Positions 32,285-41,059 of a stretch of 64,000 nt of DNA are shown one piece after another (position 1 is the first letter of the stretch; every line of letters begins with the position of its first letter). The notes under the pieces are model-generated. The model was not told where the DNA came from. It saw only the letters and a list, made by a program, of their open reading frames with translations, and did no database searches. The DNA lies in IMG/VR virus record IMGVR_UViG_3300049001_000044, positions 124,001-188,000 of that record. One strand, 5' to 3'. The position numbers and the translations under genes are program-made. The stretch is from a virus.

Positions 32285-32312
32285 AAGGCACGAACAACTA
32301 GGGGAGGTGGGA

Positions 32313-32711
32313 TTATCTGCCGCCGTTCCCGCTTGCGGAGTGGCCGGCGCGGCGTGCTCCGCCCGGATCGCCAGGGCGAAGTTCTTCATTCCCCTTCAAG
32401 CGACTGTCAGATTCGGGGTGGTTGACCTGGCCACGGCCGTCAGTCGCGCGAGGTCCGTTCCTCCGGACGTTTGCATTGTAGCGGACGTTGCGGCCAAAGA
32501 AGCGCGAGAGCTGGTCGATATCGGAAGGATTCAGCGTGCGCTCCTGGATGCCATCGCCGGTAACTTTGACGACTTCCTGCCCCTGGAAGTCGCCTTCACC
32601 CTGCATGGTCTCGTAGGTGACTTCGCCCACGCTGATTTTGCGGCTCACATGTTGCTCGACGATCACTGCCGGTTGCTGTTGACCCTGATCCTTGTCTTTC
32701 TGAGTTGCCAT
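32313..32711 (-). CDS. Hypothetical hydrophilic protein
   Basis: 132 residues, Gln-rich N-terminus (KDKDQGQQQPAV) and a Gly/Arg/Asn-rich, probably disordered C-terminus (GGARRAGHSASGNGGR). The central region (about 20-75) may fold. Higher G+C than the replication genes. Function unknown. Confidence 0.65.
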   Translation of the reverse strand: MATQKDKDQGQQQPAVIVEQHVSRKISVGEVTYETMQGEGDFQGQEVVKVTGDGIQERTLNPSDIDQLSRFFGRNVRYNANVRRNGPRATDGRGQVNHPESDSRLKGNEELRPGDPGGARRAGHSASGNGGR

Positions 32712-32771
32712 GATATTTCTCCTGAAAAATTAAAGGAAGGAAATTTCAACTTCGTCGTTGTCGACAGTTTA

Positions 32772-32777
32772 ATTTTA
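32772..32777 (-). promoter_or_regulatory. Possible promoter
   Basis: TAAAAT on the minus strand upstream of the gene at 32711; no matching -35 at 17 nt. Weak. The rest of the 32712-32957 gap shows only this and the terminator at 32918. Confidence 0.3.
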
Positions 32778-32917
32778 CTATAGATGCGAGCAAAAGTGTG
32801 TTATGCACATAACATAGACGCACATTTTTTTGAAGCAACATTTTCTAGAAGTAATTGCACCCACGTTAATGTTGATTCCCCTGGGGGAGTGCGGTGATTT
32901 CTCAGAAACAACACAAA

Positions 32918-32937
32918 AAGGGAGCCTAGGCTCCCTT
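32918..32937. terminator. Bidirectional terminator
   Basis: AAGGGAGCC-TA-GGCTCCCTT with A/T runs on both sides, downstream of the gene ending at 32958. Confidence 0.8.
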
Positions 32938-32957
32938 AGTTTTTGGTGCGGTGGGTT

Positions 32958-33032
32958 TTAGCGTGAGGCGAGAATGCCCACAACGAGCGCGAGTGCGATG
33001 ATGATCAGCGGCGCGGCGTACTTCCAGTTCAT
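32958..33032 (-). CDS. 24-residue membrane microprotein
   Basis: MNWKYAAPLIIIALALVVGI and ASR: almost entirely one transmembrane helix. ATGA junction with the upstream gene and a terminator just after the stop. Confidence 0.55.
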   Translation of the reverse strand: MNWKYAAPLIIIALALVVGILASR

Positions 33033-33304
33033 GCACCCTCCGGCTTTGTGAAGTGAACCCTCATGCATGGGCGGCCCTCGGCTTCAGGCACCAGCCCGCC
33101 CCATGCCCACATGTGATCCAAGTTGTAGATGAGGCGACGACGCTGGTACTGGTCGTCGCCAATGCCGAGCATGGGGTTGTTCACGTCCACGAACACGGTA
33201 GGGGAATCGCCCCTCTCGACATGGCCCAGGCGGTTCAACTCCACCCACGGGCCTTCAGGATTTTTGGGTGGTTCACCATCGGTGACGAAGATAAGATGCG
33301 TCAT
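33029..33304 (-). CDS. Hypothetical protein
   Basis: 91 residues, beginning MTHLIFVTDGEPPKNPEGPW; Trp- and Pro-rich. Shares its start with the last base of the upstream gene. Function unknown. Confidence 0.6.
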   Translation of the reverse strand: MTHLIFVTDGEPPKNPEGPWVELNRLGHVERGDSPTVFVDVNNPMLGIGDDQYQRRRLIYNLDHMWAWGGLVPEAEGRPCMRVHFTKPEGA

Positions 33305-33609
33305 TAATCATCCTCTACATGTAGTGGGAATACTTCAATTGCGTTGCGAACTTCTTGCATGGCCTCGCGAACGGCCTGGCTCATGTTCATGAAGTTCTGG
33401 GCAGCCTTCCAGCAGGCGTGGAGGTAGTGGGTCTTCTCGAGCATTGACCGTTCAGGGATGACGTTCTCGAACAGGTCCTTCTTGGCCAGGCGGAGTTCGT
33501 TCGCCGCACCATTGCAGATGACTGCCCGGAATTCCACCGGCACGGGGATGATGGCGCCAGGGGTAGGGATTGCAACAGCTTGGGCCATACGGATAGGTTT
33601 CGCTTCCAT
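33304..33609 (-). CDS. Hypothetical protein
   Basis: 101 residues: a Pro/Ile/Val-rich first part and a long C-terminal helix (MSQAVREAMQEVRNAIEVF). Function unknown. GGAGG precedes the ATG. Confidence 0.65.
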   Translation of the reverse strand: MEAKPIRMAQAVAIPTPGAIIPVPVEFRAVICNGAANELRLAKKDLFENVIPERSMLEKTHYLHACWKAAQNFMNMSQAVREAMQEVRNAIEVFPLHVEDD

Positions 33610-33710
33610 GCTTCCTCCAACGTTTGTGTTTCGATAAGGCTATCGTATCACAACCTGGTAGAAAGTACACAGAAAGAATTGTAACAGGTGTTTGTTACTT
33701 AGAAGAAACA

Positions 33711-33728
33711 AAGGGCCCGAAGGCCCTT
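33711..33728 (-). terminator. Intrinsic terminator
   Basis: AAGGGCC stem, TTCG loop, TTTGTTTC tail on the minus strand, after the gene ending at 33749. Confidence 0.8.
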
Positions 33729-33748
33729 ATAATAGAAGTTGTTTGGGA

Positions 33749-34087
33749 TTATTTCCGCTTGCTGTGTCTTCGGGCGGATTCTTCGAGGAGGGGAGTAACT
33801 GCATATCGGTTTTCGAAGTCGCGAGGGTTTCGTTTGTAGGTCGTGTTGACCTCGCCTGTACCCATGGTGAACACGCAAACCGCATGGACGATGTGGGGAG
33901 AATCCTTTTCAAAAATTTCAGCTCTGACGGCATATCCCTTCTTGGGATCATACACGTGTTGATTCGCGAGATAACCACTGGCCCTTTCGGCGGCTGGGTT
34001 AGGATGAATACAAGGTACCTTCTTGATGACCTCAAGTCTTTCATTCATGTACGCGATGACGATGTTCCGTTCTTTCCGCTCTACCAT
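33749..34087 (-). CDS. Hypothetical basic protein
   Basis: 112 residues from ATG 34087 (MVERKERNIVIAYMNERL), with GGAAGGA upstream; the frame is open further but upstream residues look non-coding. C-terminus very basic (ARRHSKRK). Function unknown. Confidence 0.65.
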   Translation of the reverse strand: MVERKERNIVIAYMNERLEVIKKVPCIHPNPAAERASGYLANQHVYDPKKGYAVRAEIFEKDSPHIVHAVCVFTMGTGEVNTTYKRNPRDFENRYAVTPLLEESARRHSKRK

Positions 34088-34097
34088 ATTTTCCTTC

Positions 34098-34589
34098 CTA
34101 CCTTGCAAACGTGAAGCCCAACATAATGAGCATGAGATCACACCAATGCTTTGCATGGGCATCTTGTTCGTTGAGTACAGGGAAGCCACGAGCAACCCAA
34201 TTAAGCTGATCTACGGATTCGGGGTCGGCTTCAGGATTCATGCCAGGCAGCCACGTGTTGAACATCCGCACCCTCACGCGCGGCACGGTGTCGATGTACG
34301 CAACCAAATCCTTCATGCGATTCGGATTACCGCCCTGGACAATCAAGCAATGGTTCCCCACCGCATCTCGTGTCCACTCGGGATCGATGATTACGGTGTC
34401 TAGGCGCGATGGGGTACAGAAGATCCGCCGAGGAACACCCAAAACATCTGCGGTGTTCTTGGCATCCATTAGCCCCTTCATCCATTCCTTCGCGTCGGCC
34501 GTTTCCTCTTGGTAGAACTTCTCCACGTCAAGAGGATTATACCCGTCGAAGTAGGCCTGTTGGCCGGCTATGTAAGCCGGCGTTTTCAC
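34098..34589 (-). CDS. Hypothetical protein
   Basis: 163 residues. N-terminal AYIAGQQAYFDGYNP and the end WCDLMLIMLGFTFAR, mostly helical. Overlaps the next gene by ATGA. No domain recognised. Confidence 0.65.
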   Translation of the reverse strand: MKTPAYIAGQQAYFDGYNPLDVEKFYQEETADAKEWMKGLMDAKNTADVLGVPRRIFCTPSRLDTVIIDPEWTRDAVGNHCLIVQGGNPNRMKDLVAYIDTVPRVRVRMFNTWLPGMNPEADPESVDQLNWVARGFPVLNEQDAHAKHWCDLMLIMLGFTFAR

Positions 34590-34804
34590 TTGACCACCTC
34601 CGCAACCCGCACGACCTCACCGACGGACAGGTAGTGGAAGTTCAGGGTGCTGGTTTCGCGGCACAGGCGGGAGACGCATGCGGCGGGGTATCCAGTGTGG
34701 CGATCCCGATCGTGCTCGACTACCTTCCAATCGGGATGGTTGTTTATGAAGGTTTCCCGCACAACCTCGAAGTCACCCTCGTTACGGAATCCGAAGATCT
34801 GCAT
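34586..34804 (-). CDS. Hypothetical protein
   Basis: 72 residues, alpha/beta, with three Cys/His-rich spots. Function unknown. Part of a three-gene operon from 35130. Confidence 0.6.
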   Translation of the reverse strand: MQIFGFRNEGDFEVVRETFINNHPDWKVVEHDRDRHTGYPAACVSRLCRETSTLNFHYLSVGEVVRVAEVVK

Positions 34805-34812
34805 GTTGCTCC

Positions 34813-35130
34813 TTACACGGTGGGTTCGAAAGCGAAGAACACGTGATGGACGTCTTCACGACCGCGAACGATCATGTAGTCGTCGTACTTGTAAACCGCA
34901 GGACCTTCCGTGTTGAACACGTCGCCGCACAGACCATTGATTTGGGGATGACGATTATCACCCACATCCACCCGCTCCCACGATCCCTCAATCGACGATA
35001 CCGCATTGATGTCGATGTCAAAGTAGGCGCAGAGGTCCGTGGGGGTCTGGGGAATTTCGTCAATATCCGGGTTACCACTATCCACGATGTCCTCGAGTTC
35101 GGACACCACACTATCTATAAGCGAAGCCAT
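34813..35130 (-). CDS. Hypothetical acidic protein
   Basis: 105 residues, strongly acidic in the first third (SELEDIVDSGNPDIDEIP). Function unknown. A TATAAT (35160-35165) lies 30 nt upstream without a good -35. Confidence 0.65.
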   Translation of the reverse strand: MASLIDSVVSELEDIVDSGNPDIDEIPQTPTDLCAYFDIDINAVSSIEGSWERVDVGDNRHPQINGLCGDVFNTEGPAVYKYDDYMIVRGREDVHHVFFAFEPTV

Positions 35131-35203
35131 TAATCCTCCAATTGTTCAGGTCACTTGTAATTATACTGTACCACAAGCACAATTGAATGTACACAAGAAA
35201 ATT

Positions 35204-35243
35204 GTAACAGAGAGATCAAGGGAATTTCTTCCCTCTCTGTTAC
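35204..35243 (-). terminator. Terminator of the terminase gene
   Basis: 11-bp stem GTAACAGAGAG with a second inner stem (AGGGAA/TTCCCT), then AATTTTCTTG on the minus strand. Confidence 0.75.
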
Positions 35244-35258
35244 AACTCGTTACAGATT

Positions 35259-36827
35259 TTAGAGAATTGAGAAAGGCACAGGATCACCGCCGAAGTGGTC
35301 AAAGTTCGGTTCGGTTTCGTCTGCGTCAGGAGCCATCGTTTCGTACACGAGCTCTCTGGCCTTTTCATCGTAGTGGGAAAGGCGATGCATTAGCTTCATG
35401 ACCACTGCCATTGCCATGATGGTATCGTCAGTCGCGCCGATCTTCGCCTCATACGATCCACCTTTGGCCACGAAGTTCTTCAGTTCGAAGAGTAAGATGT
35501 CGGAGTTGATCTTCAAACCGTTGTTAATTCTCTCAACCAAGTTTTTCATCTGCATGCAGGTGACGAGCTTAGATTTACCGGTCGTGTAGGTACCGAACTT
35601 GCCTGGTGTTTCGTCGTACCGCTCTACGCCATCCAAGTAGGTACCACCGTCTGGGCTATCATCGTTTTGGATCATGGCGACTAGCGCTTCACCCACACCG
35701 TTTCGCTCAAAAGACCACACAACTTCAGCGCGCCGACGATTTTGATCTGGCTTTCTCAGCTCTTTCAACAGCCACTTGATCTTAGCATAGATGAGAGGGA
35801 TGTTGACGTTATTCAGTCTCAGCTCAGCGACTTGTTCCAAGCTTGGGAACTCCACAACCTGAATTGCAGTGAAGTCTTTTCCGTTACCTGTGGCCGGATC
35901 AACGCCGACGAGATAAGTTTTGTTTGCTCCACCGACGTCTTTCCAGAACCTGAAACCCATCTCTTCACGGATGTGCGGCTTAGCACGCATCGCATGCAGG
36001 CAACGTGAGTCAATGAGCAACGCCTCGCTAGAAAGGAATTCGCAGTCAAGTTCTTGGCGGGCCTTAACCGGACCAAGTTTGCCGATCATTTCGTCGTAGT
36101 ACTTTTGCTCCCGGTCTGGGTGCTGATACCACATCGCCCTGATAGGTTTGAAACTGTTTTGACCACTGTTTGCGCCTCGCCACAGCTGCGCGAAGAGGTC
36201 AGAGTCGCCGTTAGGGGTCGAGGTTAGAACGAACTTACCACCAGTCGATAGAGACGGTGCAAGCGATGCCCACATCTCGTCTTGAATACGACGAGATAGG
36301 AACGCGATCTCGTCAATGAAGAGGAAGGATGGCGAGCTACCACGACCTGTCTTTTCCGAAGTTGCTTCGCACTTGATCTTGGCGTTGTTGTCGAACTCGA
36401 TAGAAGTACGTGAGTAGTATTTGCAGCCTGGCTTGATCCACTCTGGCAATTCCTCATACGCAAACTTGATACGAGACATAATTTCGGTTGCGTGAGCCAT
36501 TGCTTTCGACGCAATGATGCAGAGTTTGGGTTCGTCTTTGTTGGCAAAGCAGGTGAGCCAGATAACGTACATCGCAACGACGGTGGTTTTACCCATCTGA
36601 CGTGAGGCAAGAATGATCGTGTCCTTATTGTTGTGGATGGACGTGATCATCTCTTTCTGGTACTCATAGAGGATCATTGGCACGGCGCCCTTTACAGGGT
36701 CAACGACCATGATGTAGTTTTCGATGAAGTAGATTGGGTCGCGCTGACACCGCACGAGCTCTTGGATGAGCTCAGGCGTGTACTCGTTGGTAGAGTTTGG
36801 GCGCTTAATCGCTGGATTAGCGGGCAT
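35259..36827 (-). CDS. 17: Terminase large subunit gp17
   Basis: 522 residues. Walker A SRQMGKTT (75-82), Walker B FLFIDE, coupling motif TSTP, and nuclease residues in GVDPATGNGKDFT, VVWSFERNGVG and TDDTIMAMAV identify gp17. It pumps DNA into the prohead and cuts concatemers. Late promoter 60 nt upstream. The gp16-like gene is separated from it by six inserted genes. Confidence 0.97.
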   Translation of the reverse strand: MPANPAIKRPNSTNEYTPELIQELVRCQRDPIYFIENYIMVVDPVKGAVPMILYEYQKEMITSIHNNKDTIILASRQMGKTTVVAMYVIWLTCFANKDEPKLCIIASKAMAHATEIMSRIKFAYEELPEWIKPGCKYYSRTSIEFDNNAKIKCEATSEKTGRGSSPSFLFIDEIAFLSRRIQDEMWASLAPSLSTGGKFVLTSTPNGDSDLFAQLWRGANSGQNSFKPIRAMWYQHPDREQKYYDEMIGKLGPVKARQELDCEFLSSEALLIDSRCLHAMRAKPHIREEMGFRFWKDVGGANKTYLVGVDPATGNGKDFTAIQVVEFPSLEQVAELRLNNVNIPLIYAKIKWLLKELRKPDQNRRRAEVVWSFERNGVGEALVAMIQNDDSPDGGTYLDGVERYDETPGKFGTYTTGKSKLVTCMQMKNLVERINNGLKINSDILLFELKNFVAKGGSYEAKIGATDDTIMAMAVVMKLMHRLSHYDEKARELVYETMAPDADETEPNFDHFGGDPVPFSIL

Positions 36828-36886
36828 GTAGTTCTCCTAAGTTAGATATGCAGGGATAACGTGTGACGTTTTGGAAACCCTGCAGA

Positions 36887-36894
36887 TATTTATT
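36887..36894 (-). promoter_or_regulatory. T4-type late promoter of the terminase gene
   Basis: Minus strand AATAAATA, 60 nt before the gp17 ATG. Confidence 0.6.
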
Positions 36895-36913
36895 AGGAGA
36901 ACCTGTGCGTCAG

Positions 36914-37372
36914 TTAGTTGTGACCGTAATCGATCTTGCTCTTCAAGATCATTTCAAGAGCCGTATGCAGTTCCATTCCTGACAGATTCTTCTTCAACCA
37001 TTTCGTTGCGAGCTGGTTAGTGAGCTTCTCGTTCTGATATATTTTGCCTGGCGACTTGACCGTCATCCATGCGTGATACGCTTCGTGAGCTGCTTGAGCC
37101 ACATCCGCTGCATCTCGACTTTGAAGATTGATAAGGTAAATGGTTCCCGGGGTATCAGCTGCGGTTAACCCCAGCTCAGCCATCCAATCCTCTACTTTCC
37201 CCTTCAGCGGAGGAGTAAAACCTGGCTCATCGCCCTGTTTAACCATGTATGCGCCGGCCTTCATGTCATCAGTATCGGTCACGACTTTATCCTGGCCCAG
37301 AATATCTTTTACGACATCTAGGGCGGTGAAGCGTGTGGGCGTTCTAGCCTCGAAAAGTTCGTGTAGTTTCAT
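36914..37372 (-). CDS. Zincin-like protein with capsid-targeting-like leader
   Basis: 152 residues. MKLHELFEA resembles a capsid-targeting leader (as in T4 Alt, LFDE) cut after the Glu. AAHEAYHAWM contains HExxH, and a later ELHTALEM could give the third ligand. A packaged protease is inferred. First gene of the cargo block between gp17 and gp16. Confidence 0.65.
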   Translation of the reverse strand: MKLHELFEARTPTRFTALDVVKDILGQDKVVTDTDDMKAGAYMVKQGDEPGFTPPLKGKVEDWMAELGLTAADTPGTIYLINLQSRDAADVAQAAHEAYHAWMTVKSPGKIYQNEKLTNQLATKWLKKNLSGMELHTALEMILKSKIDYGHN

Positions 37373-37400
37373 TTTAGGAGCTCACGTAATTTCATTTTCT

Positions 37401-37673
37401 TTATCCGAATAGTTTGTTGCCGCCCTTCTTGATCCGTAGCTTCTGTGCGGTTTCAAGGTCACGACGGATGGTTGCATATCGAGTGGCTTCCTTCTTGAAG
37501 AAGTCAATTTGGTCCTGTGTGGGAGTGAACCCATCCTCCGTCTGACAACGAGCGACTTCCTGCTTAGCCAAATACTCGATGAAGTCTGAGTAGTGGTTGA
37601 CGCGCTCGTTGCTGACGAAGAAAGCCGTTCTTACCGGCTTTCCACTATCATCATGGATTTTGATCTCGTCCAT
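37401..37673 (-). CDS. Hypothetical protein
   Basis: 90 residues with no leader of the MRFK type. Helical C-terminal half, ending IKKGGNKLFG. Overlaps the next gene by one base. Function unknown. Confidence 0.65.
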   Translation of the reverse strand: MDEIKIHDDSGKPVRTAFFVSNERVNHYSDFIEYLAKQEVARCQTEDGFTPTQDQIDFFKKEATRYATIRRDLETAQKLRIKKGGNKLFG

Positions 37674-38329
37674 TACGCTTTGCGTTTGAGGATATCCTTA
37701 TCCTCGTTCTTGATGCGCTGCTCGAGGTCGGTCCAATTCATGCGACCATGATCGTGCTTTTCAATCTCTTCCAACTTAGCACGAACTTCGGCGCCGAGGG
37801 TATCGAAGATTTCGAAGAATGCGTATTTGTAGCGGTTGCCTGCCAACTTGTTGCGCTTCGCCTTCATGCGCTCACGCTTCGTAAAGATGTTCATGAAGAA
37901 CACCGCATCTGGGGCTGAGAGGTTATCGGCGAACTCATGGTCAGAAAGCCTGTCGTCGACTTCTTTATCAGTCATGAGATCATGAGGAATGTCAGATGCG
38001 TTGCCAAAGTCTGCACGACCTGCAGTTGCACCAGTCACAGTGCTCTTACGCTTATCCGGACGAACCCAACCTGGACGACCACCTTCACGGACGACACCTT
38101 CACCCAGCACTTCACCTTCTTCGTCGTCCATGTCATACACACCATACGCGCGGTCTTCGCCTGGGATGTGTGCCCAGAACATGTGCTTACCATCTTCGAC
38201 ACCGCCCTTGAAGCGAATCTTGTCGGCCTTATCAGGGTAGGCCTTCTTCACGGCATCCATCCATTCATCGCGGTCTTTGATTGTCGCCTTTTCACTGACG
38301 ATGTTTTGGAGTTCACGTAGTAGTTTCAT
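37673..38329 (-). CDS. Possible packaged protein
   Basis: 218 residues. MKLLRELQNIVSEK begins like a longer targeting leader with VSE as a possible cut site. The middle is acidic and Gly-rich; the C-terminal 80 residues are helical and basic. Function unknown. Confidence 0.65.
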   Translation of the reverse strand: MKLLRELQNIVSEKATIKDRDEWMDAVKKAYPDKADKIRFKGGVEDGKHMFWAHIPGEDRAYGVYDMDDEEGEVLGEGVVREGGRPGWVRPDKRKSTVTGATAGRADFGNASDIPHDLMTDKEVDDRLSDHEFADNLSAPDAVFFMNIFTKRERMKAKRNKLAGNRYKYAFFEIFDTLGAEVRAKLEEIEKHDHGRMNWTDLEQRIKNEDKDILKRKA

Positions 38330-38372
38330 ATTCTTTCCTAAGATTGTTGCGGCCTATCGGCACATCCCTTAT

Positions 38373-38984
38373 TTACTTCAAGCTCTTGATAAAGGGCTCT
38401 ACCTGATCCATGAAGGTACTTTCGTTTTTGTTGAAGATGTAGAACTTTTCGCACTTGATCATGATTTCGCTGTTCGATTTCAAGCACTCTTGGAAGTGAT
38501 CGTTGTGGAACCATGCAGCGTTGTTCATGTCCTGCATTACCAGCGTGATGGCCTTCTCTGTGGCCACATCATAGTCCTGTTCACCATCGCGATTTCTTAC
38601 AACGTCGCGGTGCATCTCCATGTTGCCGGTCAGATCATGGAAGTCCGGGCTGCACAACCATTCAAACTTACCGATCGGAAAAACCACCCCTAGCTGATCA
38701 CCATAAAGTAGAGCGTTGTTGGCGCTGCCAGAAGTGAAGAGACCGTTGCGGAATGGGAACCCAAATTCCTTCTTGAAGAATTCATTGGCGCGATCATGAA
38801 GATCAGTTGGACTGTCACGAGGGCCAGTGCGCTCACGGAACGGGATGATGGCATGGTCAGGTACGTGCTGCGCTGCATGGTGAAGATACCTATCTCCCTT
38901 CAGAGAGAAGTAGTAGGCGCAGTCCTTCTTGAACTGTTCTAAGTTAAGCGGCGCGGACTCTTGGAGGTATTGCTTGAATCTCAT
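38373..38984 (-). CDS. Packaged ADP-ribosyltransferase-like protein
   Basis: 203 residues from ATG 38984 (ATGA junction), leader MRFKQYLQE. Similarity to 45532 and 46389 is clear: GLFTSGSANNALLYGD, then VVFPIGKFEW, and a late SNSEIMIK. The S-T/S-G segment and the closing Glu fit an R-S-E ADP-ribosyltransferase, but the first Arg is hard to place. Uncertain. Confidence 0.6.
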   Translation of the reverse strand: MRFKQYLQESAPLNLEQFKKDCAYYFSLKGDRYLHHAAQHVPDHAIIPFRERTGPRDSPTDLHDRANEFFKKEFGFPFRNGLFTSGSANNALLYGDQLGVVFPIGKFEWLCSPDFHDLTGNMEMHRDVVRNRDGEQDYDVATEKAITLVMQDMNNAAWFHNDHFQECLKSNSEIMIKCEKFYIFNKNESTFMDQVEPFIKSLK

Positions 38985-39700
38985 TTGTACCACCCATCGA
39001 TCTTGTGCTTGATAACGTCCGCATCCATTACATCGGAAAGGTACTTCGATTTCTGGCTGCGAATTTTTTCTGCCATGCGCTTGCCAATCGGGTTAGCGAT
39101 TGGAGCGTCGTAGAAATTGGTCATCGATGCGAACGCCTTTCTAAGCACCGCATCGGTTAGCTCACCCTCGTCATTCTTGATCTCGGCGAAGAATGAGCTG
39201 AATTCCTGCTTAAAGAATTCCTTGTTCTCCGCTGACCGCTTGTAGACTTGCTGAATGAATTCGGGATCCACATCGCGCTCTTGACGAGTTGCTGCGCGCT
39301 TAAGCGCCGTTTCAAGTGGTGTGTCAACGAACACCATGCCTACGTCATAGCCCAGCGACTTCAAAATACCAGCACGCTGAAGGATGTTTTCTGCACTGTT
39401 CGATGTACCATCAATAAGCAGTGGCAGCATACCATTCAGATAGTTGCCCAACATGCCTTTCGTGATGCGATGGGTCTGATCTTGGAATGCAATCCAGTTC
39501 ATGCTGTTGACGCGACGACCAGTCTTGAGTGTGAGGTACTCGGTGGCGATGTCGGTGTTGATGACGCGAGGTTGGATCGCACCACTGATTTTCTTCCCAG
39601 TGTACGACTTACCAGAGCCCGGAATGCCGACGACGAAGACAGCTTTGAAAATTCCGCGATCTTCGATTGATTCTGAAATGAACTCTTTGAATGAAACCAT
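38981..39700 (-). CDS. P-loop kinase with capsid-targeting-like leader
   Basis: 239 residues. Leader MVSFKEFISE, then Walker A VGIPGSGKSYTG (about 24-35), a DGTS segment and RAATRQERD, the layout of small nucleotide/zeta-toxin-type kinases. The long C-terminal region (about 170-239) is unassigned. Injected kinase inferred. Confidence 0.65.
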   Translation of the reverse strand: MVSFKEFISESIEDRGIFKAVFVVGIPGSGKSYTGKKISGAIQPRVINTDIATEYLTLKTGRRVNSMNWIAFQDQTHRITKGMLGNYLNGMLPLLIDGTSNSAENILQRAGILKSLGYDVGMVFVDTPLETALKRAATRQERDVDPEFIQQVYKRSAENKEFFKQEFSSFFAEIKNDEGELTDAVLRKAFASMTNFYDAPIANPIGKRMAEKIRSQKSKYLSDVMDADVIKHKIDGWYK

Positions 39701-39733
39701 GATGTTCTTTTATGATTGGGATACAGGCTCTAT

Positions 39734-41059
39734 TTACTTCATGTGAGACTGAATGTACTCAAGAGCGTCGTCAGTTAGTTCACCCATATTCAGCGAAGGC
39801 CACCGATGGAAGAAGTCTACGAACGCATTCTCAACCTTCCTGTGAACTGCATGGCCGCCCTGTCGAAGAGCATGAACAACGCCCGCAAATAGACGTGCAT
39901 CGATCGCAACACATGGACCGCTGAACCAACACTCAACATTCGTTGGTAGCTTCCGTCCGAACTCAACCATCTTTAAGTTCAGGGTGTCAGGGTGGAACAT
40001 AACAGCGGCAAGAGCTTGAAGTCCCCTTCCCTTATTCTTGCTGAGGATGTCCATCAATTCTTTCTTCGGCGTTTCTTCAAATGCATCGCACCATCTTTCA
40101 GCGAAATCGTCGGTGTTGCTGTCGATGAAGTCGTTGATAGCACTGACGCTGGCCATAGTCATTTGTTTCCCATCGCCAAGTTCCAGCCCGATATCCTCTA
40201 AGAGGTGCTCGAACTCGTCAGAGAACAAATCGACATCAATACCATCAGACCAAGACGTGACGATATCGTTGTGAATGAAGTCATCCACATTACTCACCAC
40301 CACTTTGGTGCCATCGAATGGAACGATGACCATCGGCATACCATAGCTCGCCGCTTCAGCAATGTTAGAAGAGCAGATAAGTGACTTGCTTCGCGATGGA
40401 AAATCCTTCATGCTATCAGAAATGTCCATCATCAACTGGTAGATGTTGTTCGTATCTCTTGAGGTGCGCTCGCCCTGCGATGCGTCGATCGTCATAACTG
40501 CGACGTCATGCTTGAATCCGCGGAAGAGCAGACCACCAGTCGAAATTGCTTGAAGGCCGCGTGAGCAGTGCTTGTTGAGAAGGTCAACAGCTTTCTTCAC
40601 ATCGACATACTCGACGGCCCATGGCTTGACGACCGCCTCAGTGATTGGCTTTGGCTCGCGCTCCATGATGTCGCCTGTGATCTTCTTGAAGCCATTGCGT
40701 TGGTACCATGCCTTGAGCTGTGTCTTGGTTAGATTCTTCCCCTCCCTTCCGCCTGCGTTCTTAAGCGGCTTAACAGTGAGGTCCATCTTCACCTGATGCT
40801 TGTCAGCCAGGTCGGTCAGCCACTTCATGAACTCACGAGCGTTGCCTTGGTTCTTCTCAATCGACATGATGCTACTGATGTGGATCATGCCTTGCCACTT
40901 GCTAATCTCCGCCATCATTTTGTCCTGCCAGATGGCCATACGTGGACTCCAAGGATGCGGGGTCGTTTGTTCATGATACTCTTTCATGAACGCATCGAGG
41001 CCTGGGTTCGCCTTCAAACTTATGCGAACTACCTCTGATAGGAACTGTTTGAATCTCAT
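39734..41059 (-). CDS. GNAT-like plus ADP-ribosyltransferase-like fusion with leader
   Basis: 441 residues. Leader MRFKQFLSE. Residues about 60-130 (MIHISSIMSI, then LKAWYQRNGFKKI) look like a GNAT acetyltransferase. About 165-270 carry GLLFRGF, DFPSRSKSLICSSN, AASYGM and MVIVPFDG, which match the tandem paralogues at 53-58 kb. The last 150 residues are unassigned. Arg, SxS and acidic residues fit an ADP-ribosyltransferase. Confidence 0.6.
   Translation of the reverse strand: MRFKQFLSEVVRISLKANPGLDAFMKEYHEQTTPHPWSPRMAIWQDKMMAEISKWQGMIHISSIMSIEKNQGNAREFMKWLTDLADKHQVKMDLTVKPLKNAGGREGKNLTKTQLKAWYQRNGFKKITGDIMEREPKPITEAVVKPWAVEYVDVKKAVDLLNKHCSRGLQAISTGGLLFRGFKHDVAVMTIDASQGERTSRDTNNIYQLMMDISDSMKDFPSRSKSLICSSNIAEAASYGMPMVIVPFDGTKVVVSNVDDFIHNDIVTSWSDGIDVDLFSDEFEHLLEDIGLELGDGKQMTMASVSAINDFIDSNTDDFAERWCDAFEETPKKELMDILSKNKGRGLQALAAVMFHPDTLNLKMVEFGRKLPTNVECWFSGPCVAIDARLFAGVVHALRQGGHAVHRKVENAFVDFFHRWPSLNMGELTDDALEYIQSHMK

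Noticed and set aside
31111-32301. Long plus-strand open frame across several minus-strand genes
   Set aside because: It spans the exported-protein gene, two terminators and another gene on the other strand; no plus-strand promoter or homology.
34098-35130. Type III toxin-antitoxin or other defence island
   Set aside because: The hypothetical genes show no toxin or antitoxin motif; composition alone does not support it.
40195-40220. Another AGAGGTGCTC copy
   Set aside because: Lies inside the GNAT/ADP-ribosyltransferase-like coding gene without a matching second arm; taken as chance.
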